Origin: [Clostridium] asparagiforme DSM 15981
GTDB lineage: Bacteria > Bacillota > Clostridia > Lachnospirales > Lachnospiraceae
DNA: 64,000 bases
Assembly: GCA_025149125.1 (NCBI GenBank)
Contig: CP102272.1
Location: forward strand, 5,518,001-5,582,000
Direction: 5' to 3'
How positions within the stretch are numbered: position 1 is the first letter of the stretch; each line of letters starts with the position of its first letter. Below the pieces are notes generated by a model, which did no database searches, was not told the origin of the DNA, and saw only the letters and a program-made list of their open reading frames with translations. The position numbers and the translations under genes are program-made. This document shows, in pieces, positions 1 through 8,018 of the stretch.

Positions 1-1
1 C

Positions 2-406
2 GCTGGCATTAATGGCGAAGACGACGATAAGTACTATTTAGGCGGAAAGTTAGTCACGGCCGATAAGGAAGATAAATTCATGATCGCGTCTATTGACAGC
101 ACCGGTAATGTAGAAGCCGGATATGGTAATTCCGCAAGTAATTCTCTTCAGGTTAAAGCGAAAGATCTTATTAGCGATAACACTCTGTTTACTAAGGTGA
201 CAAGTACTACAGATCCTGATTACAAGAAGGATGCCCAGGTTTGGGTTGCTGTTAAGGATGCTAACGGCGATTATGTAACCGGTGATTTCCGAGTAGTTAA
301 TACTTCCGGTACTGTTTCCAAGAGTAAGAGTGTTAAAAATGGTAATGATTATAAGATTACTGTAGATAAGAATAAAGTGATCACCAAAATTGTACAGGAG
401 GATTAA
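2..406 (+). CDS. C-terminal end of a secreted cell-wall-binding repeat protein (5' part outside window)
   Basis: The frame is open from the first bases of the window and ends at TAA 404-406, so this is the last ~134 codons of a longer gene. The residues GINGEDDDKYYLGGKLVTAD match the region before the C-terminus of the three complete paralogs in this window (A 2557-4203, B 6300-7979, C 41793-43535). The end (VNTSGT, then a K/S-rich stretch, DYK and final VQED) matches their shared C-terminal signature. Family knowledge: these are surface proteins with aromatic repeats that bind wall polysaccharide. It is AT-rich like A and C. An IS110 remnant lies directly downstream and probably separates the gene from its own terminator at about 2013. 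The N-terminus and promoter cannot be seen. Confidence 0.85.
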   Translation, partial: AGINGEDDDKYYLGGKLVTADKEDKFMIASIDSTGNVEAGYGNSASNSLQVKAKDLISDNTLFTKVTSTTDPDYKKDAQVWVAVKDANGDYVTGDFRVVNTSGTVSKSKSVKNGNDYKITVDKNKVITKIVQED

Positions 407-419
407 TAGTCCAATCGTA

Positions 420-715
420 ATATTTAGGAAATACTACTACAATGTATTTATGGGTAAAGTACACGACAGCCAGTCGTGTCTATATCCCTCTTGTTGCTAA
501 AGCTGTTAGAATAGAGAGTGCAATGGGCTGACGACGGAAATGCTGGACATTTCGTCCGTAAATTAGTCTGTCTGCCAGCCTCTCATTCGCAGCCGTTCGT
601 TTTATGCAGGTTGAACTGCTGGTTACCAGTACGTCCGTGTCACACCACAGTAGATAGAATCGGCAATGAGTAAAGGTTGGGTTCCCATTACAAATCTAAA
701 TAAGGAGTTGGATCT
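420..715 (+). ncRNA. Structured left end of the IS110 element, possible bridge RNA
   Basis: About 296 nt without a credible ORF precede the transposase start. A hairpin is visible at 533-556 (GACG, bulged G, AAATG, loop CTGGA, CATTT, CGTC), and further GC-containing inverted segments follow. IS110-group elements are known to express a guide-like bridge RNA from the noncoding end upstream of the transposase. That this region is such an RNA is inferred from position and structure; target- and donor-binding loops were not resolved. The transposase RBS (AAGGAG, about 701-706) lies at the right end. Confidence 0.4.
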
Positions 716-1878
716 ATGAACGCAGTTGGCATTGATGTTTCTAAAGGTAAAAGTATGGTTGCTGCCCTCCGCCCGTTCGGCGAAATTGTTGCCAAACCAT
801 TTGAAGTTCCGCATACCTCCAGTGGTTTCCATCAGCTAGTTGATCAGCTCAGTTCTTTGGACGGCAGTACACGGATTATCATGGAGCATACAGGGCGGTA
901 TTATGAACCTATGGCCCGATGGCTCTCTGACTCTGGGTTCTTTGTCAGTACGGTTAATCCTAAGCTGATTAAGGATTACGGCAATAACACTCTCCGTAAA
1001 GTTAAAACAGATAAAGCTGATTCCGTTAAGATTGCGCGCTATGCTCTTGACAACTGGCAGGATTTGCGCCAGTATACCAGTATGGATATCATTCGCAATC
1101 AATTAAAAATCATGAATCACCAGTTCAGCTTCTACATGAAATAGAAAACCTCTTACAAGAATAACCTCATCTCCCTGCTGGATCAGACTTACCCTGGCAT
1201 TAATGACTTCTTTGACAGCCCTGCCCGCAGCGATGGCAGCCAGAAATGGGTAGACTTTGTTTCCTCATTCTGGCACGTGGACTGTGTGCGCTCTCTTGGG
1301 CTTGCTGCGTTTACTGAGCGCTATCAAAAATGGTGCAAACGGCACGGCTATAACTTCCAACCAGAAAAACCAGCACAGATTTATTCGTTTTCCAAAGAAC
1401 TGATTTCCGTGTTCACGAAAGACCCTGTGACTAAGTTTTTGGTTAAGCAGGCTGTGGAGCAGCTCAATACGGTATCTTTCACAGTGGAACAGCTCCGCCT
1501 GGAAATGAACCGTCTTGCTGCCCAACTGCCAGAGTATCAGGTAGTCATGGCCATGAAGGGGGTAGGCCCCTCACTCGGCCCTCAACTTATGGCCGAAATA
1601 TGCGATCTCTCTCGCTTTTCCCATCGTGAAGCATTAACTGCATTTGCCGGTGTGGACCCTGGAGTCAATCAATCCGGCACCTATGAGGCACGTAGTGTCC
1701 GTACATCCAAGCGAGGATCACCGCAGCTGCGCAAGACGCTGTTTATCGCTTTCTGGACAAGAAACGTTCAGAAGGGAAGCCGTACTATGTCTACATGACT
1801 GCCGGTGCCAATAAGTTCCTGCGAATCTACTATGGCCGTGTGAAGGAGTATTTAGCTGCCTTACCCAAACCAGAATAA
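716..1878 (+). pseudogene. IS110-family transposase, inactivated by a stop and a frameshifting deletion
   Basis: The N-terminal part shows the IS110 RuvC-like DEDD residues (GIDVSK, MEHTGRYYEP, KTDKADSVKIA). The C-terminal part shows the serine-containing transposase_20 region (FAGVDPGVNQSG, SKRGSPQLRKTLF). An in-frame TAG at 1142-1144 interrupts the reading frame, and the same frame resumes from 1145. Near 1740-1750 the frame shifts and about 20 residues expected in the family are missing; the true C-terminus (RFLDKKRSEGKPYYVYMTAG through LPKPE) continues in another frame to TAA 1876-1878. Two independent lesions make activity very unlikely. Confidence 0.85.
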
Positions 1879-1995
1879 CCTTGACTCAATATCCAATAGG
1901 CCAGCGTTTTACGGTGGTCTTTTTGTAGTACTTAAACGCTGCATAAAACTTTTTTGCAAATATCCTCTATTCTCTATTGACTTTTCATTTGCAGG

Positions 1996-2066
1996 CTAAT
2001 TGCTAGAGATATCGAGGGTGTCGTAAAATCATCAAACATAGATGATTCAGCGGCACCCTCGCTCTG
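1996..2066 (+). terminator. Long hairpin right of the IS110 remnant, probable terminator of the first surface-protein gene
   Basis: Perfect outer arms CGAGGGTG (2013-2020) and CACCCTCG (2054-2061) enclose a second pair, ATCATC (2028-2033) and GATGAT (2041-2046). CTAATTGC at 1996-2003 precedes it. All three complete paralogs show a similar arrangement, a TAATTGC-like motif and then a strong hairpin, 20-60 nt after their stop codons. No long T-run follows, so the terminator role is inferred from this parallel. Confidence 0.5.
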
Positions 2067-2192
2067 CATAAAAAATCAGTAGAAAATCATCATTTGGGAC
2101 CAGTCCTTTTAAACTTAATGGTAAAACCAGTTGATAAGTGCAATATTGATTTTTTAGTAGTATAATTATTTATTCGCATACTTAATTATACC

Positions 2193-2232
2193 ACGGAATG
2201 GCGGACTCTTCGAAGTCCGCTTTTCCGTTTTG
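2193..2232 (+). terminator. Rho-independent terminator-like hairpin
   Basis: Nested stems ACGGAA...TTCCGT (2193-2198, 2223-2228) and GCGGACT...AGTCCGC (2201-2207, 2214-2220) are followed by TTTT on the plus strand. No gene is seen immediately upstream. The rest of the 1879-2556 interval is AT-rich, and I see no gene in it. Confidence 0.55.
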
Positions 2233-2475
2233 GGGGCGCAGAAAAGGAAATAATGCTCTACTAGATCATTTATCCATTTTTGCAACAGTTCGGTATTTTT
2301 TATAGATTCATAATAATTACTTGTAGACTAAATAATCCAATCCCATTTGATTAACAAGGATAACTCGTTAATCATTAAGAATATATTCTAAACTAAAATA
2401 TTAACATCATGGCATTTTTAGTAAAAGGGCAGAAGTAGTATTCCCATCTGGTTAATCTTTTTTAAATCAAAAGCA

Positions 2476-2513
2476 CTGCCGCACCTATGATGTTCAATCA
2501 TTAAGTGCGGCAG
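2476..2513 (-). terminator. Terminator of surface-protein gene A
   Basis: CTGCCGCAC (2476-2484) pairs with GTGCGGCAG (2505-2513) across a 20-nt loop. It lies ~44 nt past the stop of gene A, and on the minus strand a T-rich tract follows. The paralogous gene C ends with a hairpin of the same design at 43577-43609. Confidence 0.65.
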
Positions 2514-2556
2514 CTGCTCATTTCGCAATTAGAACTTCTTCAACTTAAAGTATTAA

Positions 2557-4203
2557 TTAGTCCTCTAATACAACCTTTGTAATCTGACGCTTGCTAACGC
2601 TAAACTTGTAATCATCAGCATCCTTAGCATTAGTCTTATTCTTCAGAATAGTACCGGAGGTATTAACCAGATAATACTTAACGCTGTCCGTATTAGTTGT
2701 AGTAACAGTGTATACGGTTTCTTCCTTATCATCATCATGCTTACCACCATCGGTGCATGTAGCAATAAAGTCGGTCGTGGTCATCTCGGTTACAGAGTTA
2801 TTGGTCTTATCATACTTATAAACAGTGTACTTATCGTCCTTATCGGCCTTAACCTGTTTACCAGCCATGTACAGCTTATCATCATCTTCGCCAACTAAGC
2901 CGGAACCCTTCAGGTTGCTACCGGTCTTAAACTTAAAGGTGAAGGACTCGCCATCGATCGTTACAGTCTGCTTGCCAGTCTTCATAGCGCCATCATCAGA
3001 TCCACCAAAGTAGTAGCTTCTGATAGTATGATCGTTGATTTCCGTAGCAAAGTCTTTTACAAACTGATCAAAGTTATCCTCGGTATCATACGGATGAAGG
3101 TCATCATCATCAGCTAACTTATTCTGGATCTCGTTGCTGGTAGTACCATTAGCCATCTCCAAGAATACCAGTCCGCTGATCATTCTGCCATAGTTATCAA
3201 ACGCATATTTCTTGCCCTTGATGGTCTTGATTTCATTAGAGTAAATCTGGCCATCGCCATCGGCGTAGTACCAATACTCGCTTCCATCTTCGTACTTAGA
3301 CTTCTGCAGGTAATAACCAGGAACTACCTTAAACCATCCCTTAGTATAACGAGCTCCGTCCTCGGGATTGTTGAAATACATAAATGTATTACTGTAAGTA
3401 GCAGTACCCTGAGAAGCTACAGCAGCAGTAGCCTCTGTATACCAGGAAGCTACCATACGGCCAAACTCATCAAAGCCATACTTTTTACCATTAATGGTTT
3501 TGTCGGTGTAGCTCTCGCCGTCTTTAGCTGCTTTTTTCTTACCAGAAGCCTGGAAGAAGAACCAACGATCCTGATCTTCATCCCAGAACTCATCACCAGG
3601 CTGTGCATCCTCAGCTTCGTCATCAGTAATAGAAATCAGTCTCCAGCCTTCGGACATAGCGCCGTCATCTTCATCGCCAAAGTAGTACTGGCAGGTCTTC
3701 CAAGCATCATCATCAGTCTGACGCTCACCAGCATCTACCCAACCATACAGCATTCTGCCATCTGTATCAAAAGCATACTTTTTGCCATTGATGGTTTTAG
3801 CGGAAATAGATGTATCAGAAGCGCTGTCAGATCTCTTGTAAGCTTTACCATTAGCCTGGAAATAGTACCAATAGTGATCAGGCTCATCATCCTCACCAGC
3901 GTCTTCGTTCTCAATCGCTACCCACTGATTGGAAACCATGGCGCCGTTCTCGTTTACATAATAATAGTTGTCGTCATCCTCAACCAGGGTGTCAACAGCC
4001 ATCTCGCCGTTGTCATCTAACCAATACCAGTTGTCCCCAGATTTCTTCCAGGACTCGGTAACCTTGTCGCCATTCTTGTCATAATAAACCCAAGTCCCAT
4101 CTTCCTCAGCCCAACCCTGAGCCGCAAAAGAGGTCATGGATGCACCAATGGCGAGCAGTGCTGCTGTGGATAATACAGCAACTAATTTTGTCTGCTTTCT
4201 CAT
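2557..4203 (-). CDS. Surface protein A: secreted cell-wall-binding repeat protein, predicted expressed copy
   Basis: 548 aa. Residues 1-28 form a signal peptide (MRKQTK, hydrophobic core, cleavage near SFAAQG). The rest is made of aromatic wall-binding-type repeats (GTWVYYD, NWYWLDDNGEMA, YYYVNENGAMV, YWYYFQANGKAY), very rich in Asp/Glu, with recurring INGKKYAFD and FGDEDDGAM units. The end is the family signature VNTSG...DYKFSV...ITKVVLED. No catalytic domain is recognised; a structural or adhesive surface role is inferred. RBS AAGGAG precedes the ATG by 8 nt. It is the only one of the three complete paralogs with both -35 and -10 boxes. Its leader and first 131 coding bases are identical to gene C 37 kb away, and the leader is 95% identical to gene B. 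The gene faces away from uxaB and B. Confidence 0.9.
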   Translation of the reverse strand: MRKQTKLVAVLSTAALLAIGASMTSFAAQGWAEEDGTWVYYDKNGDKVTESWKKSGDNWYWLDDNGEMAVDTLVEDDDNYYYVNENGAMVSNQWVAIENEDAGEDDEPDHYWYYFQANGKAYKRSDSASDTSISAKTINGKKYAFDTDGRMLYGWVDAGERQTDDDAWKTCQYYFGDEDDGAMSEGWRLISITDDEAEDAQPGDEFWDEDQDRWFFFQASGKKKAAKDGESYTDKTINGKKYGFDEFGRMVASWYTEATAAVASQGTATYSNTFMYFNNPEDGARYTKGWFKVVPGYYLQKSKYEDGSEYWYYADGDGQIYSNEIKTIKGKKYAFDNYGRMISGLVFLEMANGTTSNEIQNKLADDDDLHPYDTEDNFDQFVKDFATEINDHTIRSYYFGGSDDGAMKTGKQTVTIDGESFTFKFKTGSNLKGSGLVGEDDDKLYMAGKQVKADKDDKYTVYKYDKTNNSVTEMTTTDFIATCTDGGKHDDDKEETVYTVTTTNTDSVKYYLVNTSGTILKNKTNAKDADDYKFSVSKRQITKVVLED

Positions 4204-4290
4204 AATTAATGCACTCTCCTTTTTCTTTTTGAAATACTTTTTGAAATTCCTAATTGCATTACGAGTTGATTATACTTCCAATAAGGGAAA
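4073..4290 (-). repeat. Shared 5' cassette, copy A (promoter spacer to codon 44)
   Basis: These 218 bp (87 nt leader plus 131 nt coding) are identical to 41706-41923 of gene C in opposite orientation. The 87-nt leader differs from gene B (6213-6299) at four positions. The cassette contains the -10 box, a dyad TTTCC-N6-GGAAG in the promoter spacer, the motif GCAATTAGGAATTTC and the RBS. It forms an inverted repeat with copy B. Confidence 0.9.
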
Positions 4291-4297
4291 TTATCAA
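4269..4297 (-). promoter_or_regulatory. Promoter of gene A (complete: -35 TTGATA, -10 TATAAT)
   Basis: On the minus strand TTGATA (4292-4297) and TATAAT (4269-4274) are separated by 17 bp. The -10 and most of the spacer lie inside the block shared with B and C. The -35 lies at its outer border, and the equivalent positions in B and C read TCTATA and CTCATA. A is therefore predicted to be the transcribed copy. Confidence 0.75.
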
Positions 4298-4589
4298 TAG
4301 TTTTTTTGCATTTTTTGTATTTTCTACTAAAATACTTAAAATATGACAATTTATATTGGAGGCATACCACCAACTCCATCACACGCATTTAGTATATAAT
4401 AGTCCGGCCTAAAATACCATAACATTTACCTGTGCATTTTCTTACATAATTATTACAGAAGTGTTATTTTTATCGCAAATTGTACAGATATTAGTACAAT
4501 CTTCCATATCCATCCATGCAACCTGACGATAGCTTTCGGGACGCCCCCTGAGATGGGGATTCAGACGACAAAGTCTGTGCTTGTATTGC

Positions 4590-4622
4590 GGAAAGGGCAG
4601 CGCCAAATGCGCTGCCCTTTCC
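4590..4622 (-). terminator. Terminator hairpin downstream of uxaB
   Basis: A perfect 14-bp stem GGAAAGGGCAGCGC (4590-4603) and GCGCTGCCCTTTCC (4609-4622) has a 5-nt loop. It lies ~80 nt after the uxaB stop. No T-run follows, but the stem is very stable. The remainder of 4298-4701 holds no credible gene. Confidence 0.6.
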
Positions 4623-4701
4623 GGATCTATCTCACTCGATATACTCATGTTTCCCCTGGAATGATCTGGTGTTTACGCCTCCGCGATGAGAGGCGTAAGT
4701 C

Positions 4702-6042
4702 CTATTTGGCCAGAACTTCCTTGTAGGCATCGGCCATTCCCTTGGCCTGGATCAGGTCATAGTATTCCTGGACCATGGGAATCATTTCGCTTAAGTCGGC
4801 ATGCCAGTAATCTTCTCTCTTCAGGATCTCCTCGACGGATGCATCCTTCATGAACTTCATGATCTCCTCGCCGTCGTTGGCTTTGTCGGTGCGGTAGAAG
4901 GAAATGAGGGCGGCCATGGAGAAGGTAAGGCCGGCCGGGTATTTGCCGAATTTTTCTTTGTACTCCAAAATGGTGGGCAGCACGCGGACCTGGAATTTGC
5001 TCACGGAGTTCAGCGCGATGCTTAACAGCTGATGCTTGATAAACGGGTTGGAGAAACGCTCCAGCACGGCAGCGCCGAACTTGCGGTTGTCCTCGGTGTC
5101 GCCGATGGTGGGGATGATCTCCTCAAAGATGCACTTTTTCAGGAAGGAGCTTACGGTCTCGTCCTGCATGCACTCGCCTACGGTGGTCAGGCCGTACAGA
5201 TGGGCGCCCAGTACCATGGAGGTGTGGCCTCCGTTCAGAATGCGTACCTTTCTCTTCTTATAAGGATGCACGTCGTCGGTCCATACGACGTTGTAGCCGG
5301 CCTTCTGGAAGGGCAGCTCGTCCTCGTGATGGCCGCCGATTACCCACAGGTGGAAGATCTCTGCGGTGTCAACCAGCTTGTCTTCGTAGCCGATCTGTTT
5401 GGTCAGCTCCTCTACCTCGTCTCTGGGATAGCCGGTTACGATGCGGTCCACCAGGGTGCTGCAGAAGTCATTTTCGGTCTCGATCCAGTTCTTGAAGCCG
5501 TCCTCCAGCTCCCACAGATCGGCGTACTGGAGCACGCATTTCTTTAAGTTGTCGCCGTTGTCGTCGATCAGCTCGCAGGGAAGCAGGATCAGACCCTTTA
5601 AACCGGCCTGGTAGCGCTTGTACAGGAACTGGCACAGCTTGGCGGGATATGCCTTGGGCGGCATGTCGGTGAGTTTCTCAGTGCCTACATACTCGATGCC
5701 CGCCTCGGTGGTGTTGGAGACCAGAACCCGCAGATCGGGGTTGGATGCCAGGGCAATGTACTCGTCGTACTGGGTGTAGGGATTCAGTGCACGGGAAATG
5801 GACGTCACATGGGTGTGCTCGTTTACAACCTGACCATTGTCAATACCGCGCAGGAACAGGTTGTACTCACAGTTCTGCTCCGCCAGGGTCTGGCACATAC
5901 CTTTCTCGATGGGCTGCACTACTACGATCTTGCCGTCGTAAAGGCCCTTCTCCTGAAGTTTGTGGAAGAAATAGTCCACAAAACCGCGTAAAAATCCGCC
6001 CTCGCCAAACTGGATGACTGTTTCTTTTACGTTGCTGCTCAT
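4702..6042 (-). CDS. uxaB: Tagaturonate reductase (altronate oxidoreductase)
   Basis: 446 aa, mannitol-dehydrogenase superfamily. It reduces D-tagaturonate to D-altronate with NADH in the isomerase route of galacturonate breakdown. Visible features are an N-terminal Rossmann segment (IQFGEGGFLRGF, residues 10-21), NTTEAGIE, the uxaB-typical LLPCELIDDNGDNLKK, and the family signature KVRILNGGHTSM near residue 265. It is somewhat shorter than the ~480-aa enterobacterial enzyme. RBS GGAGGT precedes ATG 6042. It has its own promoter and LacI/cre-type operator and its own terminator. It is therefore a self-contained unit enclosed by the divergent surface genes A and B, far from the rest of the pectin locus at 23-41 kb. 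Its product would use galacturonate released by that locus. Confidence 0.92.
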   Translation of the reverse strand: MSSNVKETVIQFGEGGFLRGFVDYFFHKLQEKGLYDGKIVVVQPIEKGMCQTLAEQNCEYNLFLRGIDNGQVVNEHTHVTSISRALNPYTQYDEYIALASNPDLRVLVSNTTEAGIEYVGTEKLTDMPPKAYPAKLCQFLYKRYQAGLKGLILLPCELIDDNGDNLKKCVLQYADLWELEDGFKNWIETENDFCSTLVDRIVTGYPRDEVEELTKQIGYEDKLVDTAEIFHLWVIGGHHEDELPFQKAGYNVVWTDDVHPYKKRKVRILNGGHTSMVLGAHLYGLTTVGECMQDETVSSFLKKCIFEEIIPTIGDTEDNRKFGAAVLERFSNPFIKHQLLSIALNSVSKFQVRVLPTILEYKEKFGKYPAGLTFSMAALISFYRTDKANDGEEIMKFMKDASVEEILKREDYWHADLSEMIPMVQEYYDLIQAKGMADAYKEVLAK

Positions 6043-6081
6043 GATTTGCTACCTCCATATGAAATAGTGTGAGTGACTACT

Positions 6082-6095
6082 TGTAAGCGCTTACA
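6082..6095 (-). promoter_or_regulatory. Perfect palindromic LacI/CcpA-type operator upstream of uxaB
   Basis: TGTAAGCGCTTACA is a perfect palindrome and fits the cre consensus TGWAARCGYTWNCW. It lies ~35-40 nt downstream of the uxaB -10, where a bound repressor would block elongation. The binding protein could be CcpA or a LacI-family uronate regulator; the LacI regulator at 23053-24042 is one candidate. Confidence 0.75.
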
Positions 6096-6135
6096 CTATT
6101 GGGTGCACTGCGCTTTCCTTTTATTTGCTGAGATT

Positions 6136-6164
6136 ACTATACAACATTCTCCGGAAATATTCAA
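6136..6164 (-). promoter_or_regulatory. uxaB promoter
   Basis: On the minus strand -35 TTGAAT (6159-6164) and -10 TATAGT (6136-6141) are separated by 17 bp, ~95 nt upstream of the uxaB start, with the operator at 6082-6095 in between. Confidence 0.65.
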
Positions 6165-6205
6165 TAGGTTTCGGAGAAAAATTGTAAGCATTTACATTGC
6201 TGGTG

Positions 6206-6234
6206 TCTATAATTTCCCGTATCGGAAGTATAAT
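6206..6234 (+). promoter_or_regulatory. Incomplete promoter of gene B (-10 only)
   Basis: TATAAT at 6229-6234 is inside the shared leader. At 17-bp spacing the -35 position (6206-6211) reads TCTATA, a poor match. A second TATAAT at 6208-6213 has no good -35 either. B is therefore predicted silent or weak in this orientation. Confidence 0.55.
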
Positions 6235-6326
6235 CAACTCGTAATGCAATTAGGAATTTCAAAAAGTATTTTAAAAAGAAAAAGGAGAGTGCATTTATTA
6301 TGAGAAAGCAGACAAAATTAGTTGCC
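6213..6326 (+). repeat. Shared 5' cassette, copy B
   Basis: The 87-nt leader 6213-6299 matches copies A and C with four mismatches and no indels, and the first 26 coding bases are identical. Beyond that the codons differ mostly at synonymous third positions (about ten in the first 30 codons). The noncoding leader is thus better conserved than silent coding sites. It is inverted relative to copy A, with 6.2 kb and 4.2 kb copies flanking uxaB. Confidence 0.9.
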
Positions 6327-7979
6327 GTCTTATCTACGGCAGCACTGCTGGCCATCGGCGCATCCATGACTTCCTTCGCGGCTCAGGGTTGGGCTGAGGA
6401 GGACGGAACCTGGGTTTATTATGACAGCAGCAATGACAGAGTGACCGAAGAGTGGAAGAAATCCGGGGATAACTGGTATTGGCTGGACGACAACGGCGAG
6501 ATGGCGGTTGATATGCTGGTTGAGGATGACGACGATTACTATTACGTTGACGCCAACGGTGTGATGGTCACCAATCAGTGGGTTGCCATTGAAAATGAGG
6601 ACGCCGGCGAGGAGGATGAGCCGGATCACTACTGGTATTATTTCCAGGCCAACGGCAAGGCCTACACCAGATCCGACAATGCCAGCGAGGACTCCGTTTC
6701 CGCCAAGACCATTAACGGCAAAAAGTATGCCTTTGACGAGGAAGGCAGAATGCTGTACGGATGGGTAAGCGGCGGCGAGCGCCAGACCGATGACGATGCC
6801 TGGAAAGAGAGCCTTTACTACTTTGGCGATGAGGACGACGGCGCTATGAGCTTAGGCTGGAGACAGATCTCCATCGTGGACGATGAATACGAGGATCTGC
6901 AGCCCGGCGACGAATATTGGGACGAGGATCAGGACCGCTGGTTCTATTTCCAGACTTCCGGCAAGAAGGTAGCTGCGGATTCCGATGACGGCGACACCTT
7001 AAAGACCAAGACCATCAACGGCAGAAAATACGGCTTCGACGAGTATGGCCGTATGATCGCCGACTGGTTCACGGAGACCGCCTCCTACAGCACCGCAACT
7101 CAGGGCGTTGCCTCCTATACCAGCAGCTTTATGTATTTCAGCACTCCTGAGGACGGCGCCCGCGCCACCAAGGGTTGGTTCAAGGTTGTTCCCGGCTATT
7201 ACCTGCACGAGGACAAATACAACGACGGGGACGATTACTGGTATTATGCAGACGGCGACGGCGAGATTTACTCCAACGTAATCAAGACCATCAAGGGCAA
7301 AAAGTACGCATTCGACAACTACGGCCGTATGATTGACGGTCTGGTATTCCTGCAGATGGCGACTGAGAACGGCAAGGTGGATTCCTCCGAAATCGCTCAG
7401 AAGTTTGCTGACGACGGCGATATCCCCTACGATACCGAGGATGCGTTCGACGATTTTGTGGTTCACTACGCTCCCCAGATTTCCAGCGGCGAGATCCGCT
7501 CCTTCTACTTCGGCGACTCGGATGACGGCGCCATGAAGACCGGCAGACAGACGGTTGAGATTGACGGCGACTCCTTTACCTTCAAGTTCAAGGACAGCAG
7601 CAGCAGTAAGGGCGCCGGTATCAACGGAATCGACGACCACAAGCTGTACAGCGCCGGCAAGCTGATCGAGGCCGACAGCGACGATAAGTATCAGGTGGTG
7701 ATTTACAGCGAGGACGAGGACGGCATCGTGACCATGGAGAAGATGGATACCGATGATTTCCTCACCGAGTATTGCCACGAGCTGGAAGCGGGCGACAAGG
7801 ATTACGACGAGGACGCCACGACCTGGAATGTGAATGACGATATTGACTCCAGCGTTAAGCTTTATCTGGTAAATACCTCCGGTTCCATGGTTAAGAATAA
7901 ATCTGCTGCCAAGGACGGCGAGGACTACAAGTTCAATGTGAAGAACTACCAGATCACTCAGGTTGTTTTAGAAGACTAA
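6300..7979 (+). CDS. Surface protein B: secreted cell-wall-binding repeat protein, predicted silent copy
   Basis: 559 aa with the same plan as A: identical signal peptide (ending SFAAQG), acidic aromatic repeats (GTWVYYD, NWYWLDDNGEMA, YYYVDANGVMV, YWYYFQANGKAY), INGKKYAFD and FGDEDDGAM units, and the C-terminal VNTSG...DYKFNV...ITQVVLED. RBS AAGGAG precedes the start. The codons are distinctly more GC-rich than in A and C although the protein is close, so B has a different recent history or has adapted to the local base composition. Two tandem tyrosine recombinase genes follow on the same strand. No enzymatic domain is seen; a variable surface-layer or adhesin role is inferred. Confidence 0.9.
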   Translation: MRKQTKLVAVLSTAALLAIGASMTSFAAQGWAEEDGTWVYYDSSNDRVTEEWKKSGDNWYWLDDNGEMAVDMLVEDDDDYYYVDANGVMVTNQWVAIENEDAGEEDEPDHYWYYFQANGKAYTRSDNASEDSVSAKTINGKKYAFDEEGRMLYGWVSGGERQTDDDAWKESLYYFGDEDDGAMSLGWRQISIVDDEYEDLQPGDEYWDEDQDRWFYFQTSGKKVAADSDDGDTLKTKTINGRKYGFDEYGRMIADWFTETASYSTATQGVASYTSSFMYFSTPEDGARATKGWFKVVPGYYLHEDKYNDGDDYWYYADGDGEIYSNVIKTIKGKKYAFDNYGRMIDGLVFLQMATENGKVDSSEIAQKFADDGDIPYDTEDAFDDFVVHYAPQISSGEIRSFYFGDSDDGAMKTGRQTVEIDGDSFTFKFKDSSSSKGAGINGIDDHKLYSAGKLIEADSDDKYQVVIYSEDEDGIVTMEKMDTDDFLTEYCHELEAGDKDYDEDATTWNVNDDIDSSVKLYLVNTSGSMVKNKSAAKDGEDYKFNVKNYQITQVVLED

Positions 7980-8018
7980 TCATCCATTGACATAAGAAAA
8001 TTCCAAATTGCGACAAAA

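Larger units (their letters stand above)
420..1990 (+). mobile_element. Decayed IS110-family insertion sequence (approximate ends)
   Basis: The element comprises a ~300-nt structured noncoding left part, a broken IS110-type transposase gene (716-1878) and ~110 nt of noncoding DNA on the right. IS110 elements lack clear long terminal inverted repeats, so the limits given are estimates. It sits between the 3' end of the first surface-protein gene and a hairpin that looks like that gene's terminator. The sequence CTAATTGC at 1996-2003, found just before the terminator of the paralogs, reappears immediately right of the element, which supports insertion between stop codon and terminator (inference). 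Confidence 0.5.

Noticed and set aside
1142-1144. TAG in the IS110 transposase as programmed readthrough
   Set aside because: A second lesion (frameshifting deletion near 1745) shows simple decay; readthrough is not known for this family.
4442-4648. 68-codon frame after uxaB
   Set aside because: It includes the 14-bp terminator stem and lacks an RBS and motifs.
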